Part shown: piece by piece, positions 7,971 to 16,871 of the stretch
Position numbering within the stretch: the stretch's first letter is position 1
Layout: each line of letters opens with the position of its first letter
Assembly (NCBI GenBank): GCA_035934015.1
Contig: DASYYH010000020.1
Location: forward strand, 124,001 to 188,000
From: Candidatus Acidiferrales bacterium
Lineage (GTDB): Bacteria > Acidobacteriota > Terriglobia > Acidiferrales > UBA7541
Direction of reading: 5' to 3'
Length of the DNA stretch: 64,000 nucleotides
The notes under the pieces: generated by a model
Seen by the model: only the letters and a program-made list of their open reading frames with translations
Database searches by the model: none
What the model was told of the DNA's origin: nothing
Position numbers and translations under genes: made by a program

Positions 7971-9212
7971 TTACTCGTAACGCAGAGCTTCGATGGGATC
8001 GAGTTTTGCCGCTTTTATTGCCGGCCAGACGCCGAAGACCAAACCGACACCGACAGAAACGGCGATGCCGACGACAATAGCCCAAATCGGCACAACGGCC
8101 TTCATGGACGTGACGTGCGGGATAATCATGACAAGGCCGCTGAAGATCGCCACGCCGAGAACACCACCAGAGCCAGTCAACGTCATCGCTTCAAACAGAA
8201 ATTGCCAGGTGATGTCGCGGCTGCGCGCACCGATGGCTTTTCGCACGCCGATTTCGCGCGTGCGTTCGGTGACGCTGACGAGCATGATGTTCATCACGCC
8301 TACGCCGCCGATTAACAAGCCAATGGAGCTGAGCACAATCAGTACAAGCGCGACGCCGCCGATAATCTGATTGAACTGCTCCTCTTCTTGAACCTGCGTG
8401 GTGATGGAAAAATTATCGGGAGCGGTGTAAGCCACCTTGCGGCGGCGGCGCAGGACTTCGCGAGCCTCGTCGACGGCTTGATCCACCTTTCCGTGGCGAG
8501 CGAGGATGCGGAAGCCATTATCCTCCGCGGAGGGGAACATCTCCTTGAAGGTGTAATAGGGAATGACCACGCGAACATCCTGATCGTTCATGCCGAAGCC
8601 GCCGGGCGGCTTTATGAAAACGCCAATCACACGAAAATCCGAGCCATCGAGCTCGATCAGTTTGCCGACGGCGTCTTCTGCGGTGGGAAAAAGAGCCGTA
8701 GCGATGTTTTCGCCGAGGACAACGACTTTTTCACGGTGATCGTTTTCCGATTCGGTGAAGAAGCGTCCGGCACGCAGGGAAGCATTGCCATAGACGTCCA
8801 TATACGCCGGAAATGTCCCGCGAAAATCCATGTTCTGGACCTGATTCTTGCCGTAGCGAGCAGTATGCGCCTGATGCCAGTTGAAAAGAGAAATGGCGAT
8901 CTGCTGGACCGAAGGGCAAGACTCAAGGATGGCCTGGCCATCGCCGAGCGTGAGAGGAGGACGCTCGCGCACCTGCTTCGATGGCCGGCCGACTTGCGGG
9001 CCCTGATCGAAGCGATCGATATAGGCGGTATCGGCGCCGTATCCCTCGATTGTCTCGTTGATTGTGGCCTTGAAACCGCTAATCAGCGCTGAAACGATGA
9101 TGATTACCCCCACGCCGATGACGACGCCTAGGACGGCAAGAATGCTGCGCGTCTTGTGGCTGCGCAGCGTATCGAAGGCCAGAGCCAGATTTTCGCGAAG
9201 GTCCTGTTTCAT
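7971..9212 (-). CDS. MacB/FtsX-type ABC transporter permease
   Basis: A 413-residue permease with one N-terminal membrane helix (about residues 22-45), a MacB_PCD-like periplasmic domain (about 50-260) and three C-terminal helices forming the FtsX domain, including the conserved block VTERTREIGVRKAIGAR. Such permeases couple to an ATPase for efflux or for mechanical work on envelope substrates. It follows a homologous permease gene with only a 12-bp gap, so the two are probably co-transcribed. No ATPase or MacA-like adaptor gene is adjacent within the window. The substrate is unknown. Confidence 0.85.
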   Translation of the reverse strand: MKQDLRENLALAFDTLRSHKTRSILAVLGVVIGVGVIIIVSALISGFKATINETIEGYGADTAYIDRFDQGPQVGRPSKQVRERPPLTLGDGQAILESCPSVQQIAISLFNWHQAHTARYGKNQVQNMDFRGTFPAYMDVYGNASLRAGRFFTESENDHREKVVVLGENIATALFPTAEDAVGKLIELDGSDFRVIGVFIKPPGGFGMNDQDVRVVIPYYTFKEMFPSAEDNGFRILARHGKVDQAVDEAREVLRRRRKVAYTAPDNFSITTQVQEEEQFNQIIGGVALVLIVLSSIGLLIGGVGVMNIMLVSVTERTREIGVRKAIGARSRDITWQFLFEAMTLTGSGGVLGVAIFSGLVMIIPHVTSMKAVVPIWAIVVGIAVSVGVGLVFGVWPAIKAAKLDPIEALRYE

Positions 9213-9224
9213 TGGACGCTCAAG

Positions 9225-10493
9225 TTAAGCCTCAGCGCGCAACGCCTCGATGGGATCGAGACGCGACGCGCGGACAGCAGGATAGATTCCGAAAAATAAA
9301 CCCACACCGGTGGAGAGCGCCAGCGCAATCAGTACGGCCTGAAGTGGCGTGGAAATGGGCAAGGGTGAAAGTGCGCGCACGAGCATGGCGATCCCCAGCG
9401 CGAGCAAAACACCGAGTAGTCCGCCAGTCGCAGACAGGATGGATGATTCCATCAAGAATTGCAGCACAATGTGGCGGCGCCGGGCGCCGAGAGATTTGCG
9501 CAAACCGATTTCGCGCGTGCGCTCCGTGACGCTGGCGAGCATGATGTTCATAATCACGATGCCACCGACCACGAGGAAAACGCTTGTCAGCCAGACGGCG
9601 ATTCCAAAAATGTTTCCGGTCAGGCTCTTCCACAAGTCCGTGATGGAAGAAGGCTCGATGATGCCGAAATTGTCCGGATCCTGGACGCGCACATGCCGGC
9701 GGGCACGCAAAAGCACGCGCGCTTCGTCTTCGGCAGCGGGCATCGCGTCGGTGGTGATAGCTTCGACAAAAAATGTGACGGAATCGTCGGCGGCCATGAA
9801 AACGTTGCGGTAGGTCGTAAGCGGCAGCATCACAAAGCTATCCTGCGTCTGGCCCAGGAGCGTCCCGAGCGGCTTGGCTGTCCCGATCACCTGGCATTGC
9901 TGCGAGCCCACGCGCAGTTCGCGGCCAAGCGGGTCAACACCGGGGAAAAGATGCGTGACCAGGTCATTTCCGATGAAGCAGACGGGCGTGCGATGGTCCT
10001 CATCGGCTTGGGTGAAGAACCGGCCGCTGGCGATGTCAAAATCGCGAACCTCGGCGAATTCTGGCGTCGCGCCAATGACGGTGACGTCTTCCATCAGTTG
10101 TTCATTGCGATGCACATCCTGGATGGTGTTTTCTTCCGCGGCAACTCTGCGTGCGTATTGCAAATTATCTTTGAGCGCATTGTAGTCCTCCATGCGGAGA
10201 GGAGGGCGCTTATTGGCCTTCAGGAAGTCGTCGTAGTTGGTGATGATTCCGATGCGGTCAACGACAAAGGCGTTCGAGCCCAGATTGGCGATCTTGGTGG
10301 CGACGTAGAGGTTGAGTCCGTTGAGGACGCTCATAACCGAAACGAGCGTCGTGACGGCGAGAATCACGCCCAAGAGCGTCAGGAAGGTCCGCAGCTTGTG
10401 CGCGCGCAGCGTATCGAAGGCGAGATTCGTCGCCTCGCGCAGAGATATCGCCGCCTGACTCCAGCCGAGCTTCAGTTTTGAATTGTCCGGCAT
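9225..10493 (-). CDS. MacB/FtsX-type ABC transporter permease
   Basis: A second permease of the same family (422 aa from the chosen ATG). It has an N-terminal helix after TLRAHKLRTFLTLLG, a periplasmic MacB_PCD domain and three C-terminal helices with VTERTREIGLRKSLGAR. It ends in Glu-Ala-Leu-Arg like its neighbour, so the pair looks like a tandem duplication that has diverged. The open frame runs upstream to 10952. The ATG at 10493 puts the start just before the conserved N-terminal region; another ATG some 80 bp upstream is possible. A TATAAT lies about 8 bp before the ATG, so a very short leader is possible. Confidence 0.8.
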   Translation of the reverse strand: MPDNSKLKLGWSQAAISLREATNLAFDTLRAHKLRTFLTLLGVILAVTTLVSVMSVLNGLNLYVATKIANLGSNAFVVDRIGIITNYDDFLKANKRPPLRMEDYNALKDNLQYARRVAAEENTIQDVHRNEQLMEDVTVIGATPEFAEVRDFDIASGRFFTQADEDHRTPVCFIGNDLVTHLFPGVDPLGRELRVGSQQCQVIGTAKPLGTLLGQTQDSFVMLPLTTYRNVFMAADDSVTFFVEAITTDAMPAAEDEARVLLRARRHVRVQDPDNFGIIEPSSITDLWKSLTGNIFGIAVWLTSVFLVVGGIVIMNIMLASVTERTREIGLRKSLGARRRHIVLQFLMESSILSATGGLLGVLLALGIAMLVRALSPLPISTPLQAVLIALALSTGVGLFFGIYPAVRASRLDPIEALRAEA

Positions 10494-10711
10494 CCAACCA
10501 TTATAACGTTTCAGGGAAGGTAAAAGTTCGTCTGAGAGGAGATTTATTTGAGGCCGTGACGCTCTGGCCATCAACCCGTCATGGATCTGATTGGCAGATT
10601 CTCGAATTGGATACAATGACTTTGAACGAAGAGATTGAAGAACAGAAGAACATAAGGAAGAACGACCTAATCCTCTTCCACCTAGACATGACGTAAGACG
10701 TTTGCACGAGG

Positions 10712-11686
10712 ATGCCAAGAAAAGAATCGATGGGACGTTTGCCCCAATACCGGCTCGCGTTAAGCGCGACGATTCTGACGTCGTGCGCTTTGGCCGTAGC
10801 GCAACCGAGATCCGCCATACGCAACATGCCTGCGGCCATCGAGCAATCAGCGGAAACGCCCGATCAAACCCCGCTCTCTGACGCCCAGATTCACGACCTT
10901 CTTGCACGGGTTGGGCGCAGTCAACACCGCGACGACCAGGCCCTGGACACATTCGAACGCATGGAGCACGTCGTAGCGCGCAATGGCGGCGCGAATGGGC
11001 CGGTCGTGAGCGATAAGACTTTTCGTTTGGTGCCGACGGGCAGCGGCAACCTAAGGCTCCTCGTGCGCCAGGATGGGCAGCCAGTGACGGCGGACGTCTA
11101 TCGGCGGCAATTGCGCGACTGGGAAAACATCCTTGAAATCGCCATCAATCCCAACGATCCGCGGGAAGCCAGTTCTATGGCAAAACAGCAGCGTAAATGG
11201 AAAGATCGCGCGAGACTCATCGACGCTGTTCCCAGCGTTTTTGTCATTCACTGGCAAGCGCGCGAAGACCGCGGCGGCCGCATTCTCGACCAACTGCTTT
11301 TCGAGCCCAATCCCAATTATCAGCCGCGCGGCGATTCAACCGATTGGCTGGCTCATGCGCGCGCCACGGTGTGGATTGATGCGCACGCGGCACAGATCGC
11401 GCGCGTGGACGCCTACGTCATTCGCGATATTTCCATTGGCGGGGGAATCCTCGGCAAGGTGTATCACGGCACGCATTTCATGATGGAGCAAGCGGCGGTC
11501 GCGGAGGGCATCTGGGAGCCCACGAGCCTCCAGTACGACATCATGGGGAGAAAATTCCTATTCGCGTTTGAGTTGCACCAACTCACGACGACCGGCCGAT
11601 ATCGCCTCATCGGCGCCCCTGACAAAGCTCTCGATGTAGCACGGGACGATTTAGCGCGCTGTTGCGAGATTCCGGCGGATCCGTGA
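10712..11686 (+). CDS. Secreted protein of unknown function
   Basis: A 324-residue protein with a probable signal peptide: Arg near residue 14, a hydrophobic stretch about 15-29, and Ala-Val-Ala-Gln as a likely cleavage region. The mature part mixes charged and beta-prone segments, with no cysteine cluster or enzymatic motif that I recognise. A Trp-Glu-Pro-Thr-Ser-Leu-Gln-Tyr-Asp stretch near residue 270 is followed by alternating strands, which suggests a periplasmic or outer-membrane-associated beta fold. It may start at the ATG at 10712 or at 10730. It converges with the next gene. Confidence 0.65.
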   Translation: MPRKESMGRLPQYRLALSATILTSCALAVAQPRSAIRNMPAAIEQSAETPDQTPLSDAQIHDLLARVGRSQHRDDQALDTFERMEHVVARNGGANGPVVSDKTFRLVPTGSGNLRLLVRQDGQPVTADVYRRQLRDWENILEIAINPNDPREASSMAKQQRKWKDRARLIDAVPSVFVIHWQAREDRGGRILDQLLFEPNPNYQPRGDSTDWLAHARATVWIDAHAAQIARVDAYVIRDISIGGGILGKVYHGTHFMMEQAAVAEGIWEPTSLQYDIMGRKFLFAFELHQLTTTGRYRLIGAPDKALDVARDDLARCCEIPADP

Positions 11687-11705
11687 AGCTGCGGGCGGTC
11701 GAAAC

Positions 11706-12443
11706 TTACCTCGCAAACTTTTTGCGCGCTTCGCTATAAATTGTGGCAAAGAAGCCCGGTGGATTCTGTTCGGCATATGCCGCGTCCGGATCGTAGCTTT
11801 CCAGGCCACGGATGATTTCATTGGCGGGCAAGCGGCGAAGCAGATAAACGTAGGGACGATCGTTCGCAGCCGCGACATATTGTTCCGTCTGCACTTGATA
11901 GAATTCATTCTGGTAACGGATGGTGAGCGGATATTTCCAGTGCGACTTGGGCTGCGAAGAAGAGATCTTCAAGTCAGACCTCCCCTCACCGAGCATAACT
12001 TCGTCTTTGACGCGATGTCGCGCCTTCCACTCGCCATATTTGGCGTAGCGAATGACGCGATCGAGAAGCCGCAAAGGCAATGTGCCCGGAGTTTCGAAGT
12101 TGGCGCGAGCGTTGAGCGTACGCAGAATGCCTTCGATCGCGAGATACCAGAGAATCCAAGTGAGCGGGTGCAAAGCGATCAGGAAAAACGTGAGCGAGCC
12201 GGTTACACCAGTGTCGGCATGCAAGTCCGGATGCGTCACCAGGGATGCGTGAATGGCTTGGCGAACCCAGTGGTCCACGGAATAGAAATACCAGGCGATG
12301 TACCCCCCGACCATAAGGATGGTCTGCACAAGCCCGGAGATAATCCCAGCGCGATGCCAGTCGATAGAGTCGGCAAAGGCTGAATGGCGGCGCCAATCAA
12401 GCGGAAGAAGAACCAGGATCGGTGCCGGAAGATTGGTGCGCAC
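11706..12443 (-). CDS. Membrane protein of unknown function
   Basis: A 245-residue protein from the GTG at 12443, which has an AGAGGAA ribosome site a few bases upstream; the frame is open further upstream but without a better start. It has hydrophobic segments at about residues 30-55 and 85-110, then a soluble C-terminal half containing tandem Tyr-rich stretches near YQNEFYQVQTEQYV and a LLRRLPANEIIRG segment. I do not recognise a family. The topology suggests two membrane helices with a cytoplasmic C-terminal domain. Confidence 0.6.
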   Translation of the reverse strand: MRTNLPAPILVLLPLDWRRHSAFADSIDWHRAGIISGLVQTILMVGGYIAWYFYSVDHWVRQAIHASLVTHPDLHADTGVTGSLTFFLIALHPLTWILWYLAIEGILRTLNARANFETPGTLPLRLLDRVIRYAKYGEWKARHRVKDEVMLGEGRSDLKISSSQPKSHWKYPLTIRYQNEFYQVQTEQYVAAANDRPYVYLLRRLPANEIIRGLESYDPDAAYAEQNPPGFFATIYSEARKKFAR

Positions 12444-12661
12444 GCGTTCCTCTGTTCCAAACAATAGGAGAATTGACCCCCTGCAGCAAGCGCCGCGTCG
12501 CAACTGGCAACCAAAGTGGCAATCACTAGCCGAAGGTCTGAGTGACCAGAAATTGCTGGTCGAGAAGCCCTGCAAAAGAGACGATGCCCTTTACTGCATC
12601 CCCGAGACAAGAGTAGTCTAGGCGCATATTTCTTCGGACTGTTCGGCTTCGAGGAGGCGCT

Positions 12662-13021
12662 ATGTACGCGCGTCTGACGCAATACCACGTCGTCCCCGAA
12701 AGACTTAAGCACTTCCAGGCTTCCTTCCAGACGGCCGTCTCGCATGCGCGCGAACAGCGAGGCTATCGCGCACTCATAGCACTGCGCGGCGACGCCAGCG
12801 CAACCTCAGTCGAAGTTCGCATTATCTCCATCTGGAACTCCATCGAAGACCTTCAGGCAGTCGAGCAGAATTTCTATTTCTATCAGGCGCTGGCCAAGGT
12901 GATGGCTTCCTCGAAGGGATTTCCGCTGATTGAAGGACAGGAGGTCCTCGCGGCGGACTTTGGAGGCCAACCCGGCACCCGCAACGATCCCAGCATGTCC
13001 TCCGAAGAAACACAATTCTAA
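12662..13021 (+). CDS. ABM-like dimeric alpha/beta-barrel protein
   Basis: A 119-residue protein whose first 75 residues fit the antibiotic-biosynthesis-monooxygenase (dimeric ferredoxin-like) fold: an N-terminal strand MYARLTQYHV, a helix (FQASFQTAVSHA), then a GYRALIALRG strand and an IISIWNSIEDL strand-helix. A GGAGG ribosome site precedes the ATG. The fold covers monooxygenases, decarboxylases and heme-degrading enzymes, so the reaction is not predictable. The tail after about residue 95 is low complexity. Confidence 0.6.
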   Translation: MYARLTQYHVVPERLKHFQASFQTAVSHAREQRGYRALIALRGDASATSVEVRIISIWNSIEDLQAVEQNFYFYQALAKVMASSKGFPLIEGQEVLAADFGGQPGTRNDPSMSSEETQF

Positions 13022-13162
13022 GAACGCCAGGCACAAGCCTTCGCACTTGTGCCGTCCTTGACCATCCTGCGCGCGGCCAGTAAGCTAGACGTTTCCCGAG
13101 AGTGCGGCGAGGGGCACAGGTGAGGTGTAGGCTCCCAGCCGCGGATGCATCACGGATTAACG

Positions 13163-15100
13163 ATGGCAACCCTGCAAATCACGCTGCCCGACGGAGCAAA
13201 GCGCGAAGTCTCAAGCGGCACCACGCCCGCGGAAATCGCGCGGCAAATCTCGCCACGACTGGAAAAAGAGGCGCTCGTTGCGCGCGTCGACGGACAACTG
13301 TGGGACTTGTCACGCCCGCTCGAAGAAAGCACTTCGCTCGCGATTCTGACTCCCAAGGACCCCGAAGCGATTCAAGTTCTCCGCCATTCCGCGGCGCACC
13401 TGATGGCAGCGGCGGTAATCGAGCTTTTCCCTGACGTGAAGCTGGGCATCGGGCCGCCCATCGATAACGGTTTTTTTTACGAATTTCTGCGAAGCGAACC
13501 GTTCACTCCGGAGGATCTCGAGCGCATCGAGAAAAAAATGCATGAGCTTGCGGCGAAGGATATTCCCAACGAACGAAAGCTGCTGCCCAAGCCCGAAGCG
13601 GTGAAGCTCTATCGCGAGTCGAAACAGGAGTTCAAATGCGAACTCGTGGAGGAGAAGGCTGTCGAGCCGATGGTGTCGTTTTATACGACGGGAAAATTCA
13701 TCGACTTCTGCCGCGGGCCGCACATTCCTTCGACGGGGCGCATCAAGGCCTTCAAGTTGATGAACGTCGCCGGAGCTTACTGGAAGGGACACGAAGGCAA
13801 TCCGCAGATGCAGCGCATTTATGCCGCCTGTTTTTATACACAGGCGGAGCTGGACGAGTACCTGCATAAGCTCGAAGAGGCGAAGCGCCGCGACCATCGC
13901 AAGCTCGGAGCCGAGCTCGATTTGTTCAGCATCCAAGAAGAAGCCGGACCTGGATTGATTTTCTGGCACCCGAAGGGCGGGCTGGTCCGCACGATCGTGG
14001 AAGACTGGCTGCGTGCGGAGCTGCAGCGGCGCGGCTATGATTTGGTTTTTACGCCGCACGTGATGCGCCTCGACTTATGGAAAACCAGCGGGCACACCGG
14101 CTTCTATCAGCAGAGCATGTTCAGCCCCATTGAAATCGAAAAGGCCGATTATCAGATCAAGCCGATGAATTGCCCGGGCCATATTTTGATTTACAAGTCG
14201 CATCTGCGCAGCTATCGCGAGCTGCCGTTGCGCTTCGCGGAATTGGGCACTGTCTATCGCTATGAGCGCACCGGCGTGCTTCACGGCCTGCTGCGCGTGC
14301 GCGGCTTTACGCAAGATGACTCGCACATTTTCTGCCGACCGGATCAAATCGAATCCGAAGTGGAAGGCTGCCTGGATTTCGCATTTGCAGTGATGAAAAC
14401 TTTCGGCTTCGACCGTTATGAAGTGGAACTTTCGGATTGGGACTCTTTGCATCCGGAAAACTACGCGGGAAAGGCCGAAGATTGGACTCGCGCGACCGCC
14501 GCGCTTTCAGACACTCTCCGGCGCATGAAGATTCCCTTCAAGCATATCCCCGGCGAAGCTGCTTTTTACGGCCCGAAAATCGACGTGAAATTGATCGATG
14601 CCATCGGCCGCCCGTGGCAGCTCACCACCGTGCAATTCGATTTCAATTTGCCGGCGCGATTTGCACTCGAGTACGTCGGCGAAGATGGCGCGCGGCATCA
14701 GCCGCTGATGGTGCATCGCGCGCTTCTTGGTTCTGTCGAGCGGTTTTTCGGGATTCTCATCGAACACTACGCCGGCGCGTTTCCTGCCTGGCTCGCGCCG
14801 GTGCAAGCGAGCGTCCTGCCGGTGAGCGGAAAATTCTCGGAGTACGCGAAGTCGGTCGAAGAAAAGCTGCACGGGGCCGGAATTCGCGTGCACCTCGACG
14901 ATCGAAATGAAAAGCTGCAAGCGAAAATCCGCGACGCACAATTGCAAAAGATTCCCTACATGCTGATTGTTGGCGGCAAGGAAGCGGAATCCGCGTCCGT
15001 CTCCGTGCGTCACCGTTCGAAGGGCGACCTCGGCCCGCAGCCGCTTGAGCAATTCGCCGCCGCTCTGCGGAGTGAGATCGAAGGCAAAACGGCGAGCTAA
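13163..15100 (+). CDS. thrS: Threonyl-tRNA synthetase
   Basis: Charges tRNA-Thr and edits Ser-tRNA-Thr. About 645 residues: a TGS domain (1-62), an editing/SAD domain with the HSAAH motif and DFCRGPHI, then the class II catalytic core. The core has zinc-ligand Cys in MNCPGH, motif 2 in RYERTGVLHGLLRVRGF and motif 3 near HRALLGSVERFFG. A C-terminal anticodon-binding domain completes it. An ATG six codons earlier (13145) is possible, but MATLQITLPDG is the usual family start. It opens a cluster with infC, rpmI, rplT, pheS and pheT, the same order as in enterobacteria. Confidence 0.95.
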   Translation: MATLQITLPDGAKREVSSGTTPAEIARQISPRLEKEALVARVDGQLWDLSRPLEESTSLAILTPKDPEAIQVLRHSAAHLMAAAVIELFPDVKLGIGPPIDNGFFYEFLRSEPFTPEDLERIEKKMHELAAKDIPNERKLLPKPEAVKLYRESKQEFKCELVEEKAVEPMVSFYTTGKFIDFCRGPHIPSTGRIKAFKLMNVAGAYWKGHEGNPQMQRIYAACFYTQAELDEYLHKLEEAKRRDHRKLGAELDLFSIQEEAGPGLIFWHPKGGLVRTIVEDWLRAELQRRGYDLVFTPHVMRLDLWKTSGHTGFYQQSMFSPIEIEKADYQIKPMNCPGHILIYKSHLRSYRELPLRFAELGTVYRYERTGVLHGLLRVRGFTQDDSHIFCRPDQIESEVEGCLDFAFAVMKTFGFDRYEVELSDWDSLHPENYAGKAEDWTRATAALSDTLRRMKIPFKHIPGEAAFYGPKIDVKLIDAIGRPWQLTTVQFDFNLPARFALEYVGEDGARHQPLMVHRALLGSVERFFGILIEHYAGAFPAWLAPVQASVLPVSGKFSEYAKSVEEKLHGAGIRVHLDDRNEKLQAKIRDAQLQKIPYMLIVGGKEAESASVSVRHRSKGDLGPQPLEQFAAALRSEIEGKTAS

Positions 15101-15130
15101 GACAGATTTTTGGGATTCCGCGGAATTTCT

Positions 15131-15682
15131 ATGTCACAGAAGATTCGGATTCGCCGCGCGGAAACGGCCGACATTCCGGCATTGACGGCTCTGATTCAAC
15201 TCTCCGTTCGCCGCTTGCAAGCGCAAGATTACACGCCCGCTCAAATCGAAGGTGCGTTGAAGACCGTCTATGGCGTGGATACGCAGCTCATCGCTGACGG
15301 AACGTATTTCGTGGCCGAAGCCAGGCTCGAAGACAGGGCGAATGCGATCCTCGCGGGCTGCGGTGGCTGGAGCAAACGCAAGACACTCTATGGGTCTGAT
15401 CATTTCGCAGGACGCGAGGACTCACTGCTCGACCCGCGGCGCGATGCGGCGAAGATTCGCGCCTTCTTTGTACACCCAGATTGGGCGCGCCGAGGCATCG
15501 GCACGCTGATCCTGGATGCGTGCGAGGCGGCTGCGCGTCAAGCCGGCTTTACGCGCCTCGAGATGGGAGCCACGCTGACGGGCGTGCCATTCTACCGGTC
15601 GAAAGGTTACACGGAGCTGGAACACCTCAGTGCCCCGCTACCCGGCGGCGAATCGCTGCCCATCGTTCGCATGGCCAAGTGA
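15131..15682 (+). CDS. GNAT family N-acetyltransferase
   Basis: A 183-residue acetyltransferase of the GNAT fold. The N-terminal strand IRIRRAETADIPAL is typical. The acetyl-CoA-binding motif A is seen as FFVHPDWARRGIGTLIL, with the Arg-Arg-Gly-Ile-Gly pyrophosphate loop. The C-terminal part includes GFTRLEMGATLTGVPFYRSK. The substrate is unknown. It sits 30 bp after thrS and before infC, an insertion into an otherwise conserved translation operon. Confidence 0.85.
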   Translation: MSQKIRIRRAETADIPALTALIQLSVRRLQAQDYTPAQIEGALKTVYGVDTQLIADGTYFVAEARLEDRANAILAGCGGWSKRKTLYGSDHFAGREDSLLDPRRDAAKIRAFFVHPDWARRGIGTLILDACEAAARQAGFTRLEMGATLTGVPFYRSKGYTELEHLSAPLPGGESLPIVRMAK

Positions 15683-15694
15683 ACCACCCGAGGC

Positions 15695-15725
15695 TTGCCG
15701 GACACGGCGGCTGCCATGCTATACT
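15695..15725 (+). promoter_or_regulatory. Possible infC promoter
   Basis: TATACT (15720-15725) resembles a -10 box, with TTGCCG (15695-15700) 19 bp upstream. The spacing is longer than ideal. A small CCTC-TCGG-GAGG hairpin follows near 15738. Weak evidence for a promoter between the acetyltransferase gene and infC. Confidence 0.35.
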
Positions 15726-15784
15726 TCATAGCCCATCCTCTCGGGAGGCCATTCTGTGCGACCGAGGGGGCGGCAAGCACAACT

Positions 15785-15799
15785 GGAGGTGGGTTTATC
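15785..15799 (+). promoter_or_regulatory. infC ribosome-binding site and AUC start codon
   Basis: GGAGGT (15785-15790) is followed after 6 nt by ATC (15797-15799), in frame with IF-3. No ATG, GTG or TTG lies at an appropriate position. Non-canonical AUU or AUC starts are an established property of infC and permit autoregulation by IF-3, which discriminates against such codons. Confidence 0.7.
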
Positions 15800-16363
15800 G
15801 CCGAACGTGGTGGGATCAGCGGCCCGCGGGTCAATGAACGCATCCGCGCGCGTGAATTGCGCGTGATCGATGAGCAAGGCAATCAGCTTGGCGTAATGAC
15901 CTACTTCGACGCCATGAAAGCGGCGCGCGACGTGGGCTTGGATTTGGTCGAGATTTCGCCCAATGCCGTGCCGCCAGTGTGCAAGATCGCCGATTTTGGC
16001 AAATACCTGTACGAGCAAAATAAGAAGGCGCACGAAACGCGCAAGCATCAGAAAGGCACGCAAATCAAGGAAGTGAAATTCCGCCCTTCCACCGCGGAAC
16101 ACGATTTTCAGGTGCGCAAGAATCAGATCATCGAGTTTCTGGGCAAGGGCTATAAAGTGAAGGCCATGGTTTTCCACCGTGGACGGGAAATGGCACACCA
16201 GGACGTGGGACGTGCGAAGATGACTCGCCTGCTGAAGGAAGTCGAAGATCACGCGCTGGTGGAATTCGGGCCGCGCATGGAAGCGAATATTCTGCTGGCG
16301 CTTCTGGCGCCGAAGAAGGGCGCGACGGCATCTCGTCCAGCGCCGGCGACGGGCCAGGCATAA
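15797..16363 (+). CDS. infC: Translation initiation factor IF-3
   Basis: Binds the 30S subunit, prevents premature 50S joining and proofreads the start codon. About 188 residues. The N-domain contains VNERIRARELRVIDEQG and VGLDLVEISPNAVPPVCKI, the linker contains the Lys-rich KYLYEQNKKAHETRKHQK, and the C-domain contains EVKFRPSTAEHDFQVRK and VFHRGREMAHQDVG. The open frame begins earlier (15695), but upstream residues do not resemble IF-3. The Shine-Dalgarno points to an AUC start at 15797. It is the first of the infC-rpmI-rplT set. Confidence 0.92.
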   Translation: MAERGGISGPRVNERIRARELRVIDEQGNQLGVMTYFDAMKAARDVGLDLVEISPNAVPPVCKIADFGKYLYEQNKKAHETRKHQKGTQIKEVKFRPSTAEHDFQVRKNQIIEFLGKGYKVKAMVFHRGREMAHQDVGRAKMTRLLKEVEDHALVEFGPRMEANILLALLAPKKGATASRPAPATGQA

Positions 16364-16397
16364 GTTCGAAAATGATTCGGGATTCTGCGGGGGGATT

Positions 16398-16616
16398 GTG
16401 CCAAGAAAACCAAGAGCGAAGATAAAGCTGAAGACGCATCGTGGCGCGGCGAAGCGATTTAAGATCACGTCCACCGGCAAAGTGATGCGCATGCATTCCG
16501 GCAAGCGGCACCTGCTCGGAACCAAGAAACCGAAGCGGATGCGGCGTCTCAAGAAACAGATTCAGGTTACGCCGGGCGACGCAGCAAAAGTGCATCGCCA
16601 GTTGCCGTACGGCTAG
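16398..16616 (+). CDS. rpmI: 50S ribosomal protein L35
   Basis: A 72-residue, very basic protein with the L35 signature LKTHRGAAKRFKITSTGKV and HLLGTKKPKRMRRL. The start is a GTG preceded by a G-rich ribosome site, 34 bp after infC. The N-terminus has a few more residues than typical L35. It lies in the conserved infC-rpmI-rplT order. Confidence 0.95.
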   Translation: MPRKPRAKIKLKTHRGAAKRFKITSTGKVMRMHSGKRHLLGTKKPKRMRRLKKQIQVTPGDAAKVHRQLPYG

Positions 16617-16871
16617 AGCCTCAGCGGCGGATTTTTTGAGATAGATTTTTTCTGCGCCAGGCAGCGCGTCACGGGTGCCTGCCGGCCAGTTACCCCGCGA
16701 AGCGGGGCGAATCACAAGCTGTACCCACGAGACAAACCCGTTGCGTCATGCGGCTGTGCGCCGCGTGCGCGGCCTGCTTGTCTCGGTTTGTCTCCCGTGA
16801 ATTTGATTTCGATTTGAGCGCACAAAGCGCGCAAGAGATCGATAAATTTCGTCTTTAAGGAGCCTTCATTT
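16617..16871 (+). promoter_or_regulatory. Structured rplT leader
   Basis: A 255-nt gap, unusually long for rpmI-rplT. It holds a CCCCGC-GAA-GCGGGG hairpin (16693-16707) and a perfect 10-bp long-range pair, GAGACAAACC (16729-16738) with GGTTTGTCTC (16785-16794). The pair encloses a GCGGC-TGTGC-GCCGC hairpin. A second TTGTCTC (16778-16784) could pair with the same 5' strand. AAGGAG precedes the rplT ATG. L20 is a known autogenous regulator, which makes a leader role plausible. Confidence 0.55.
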
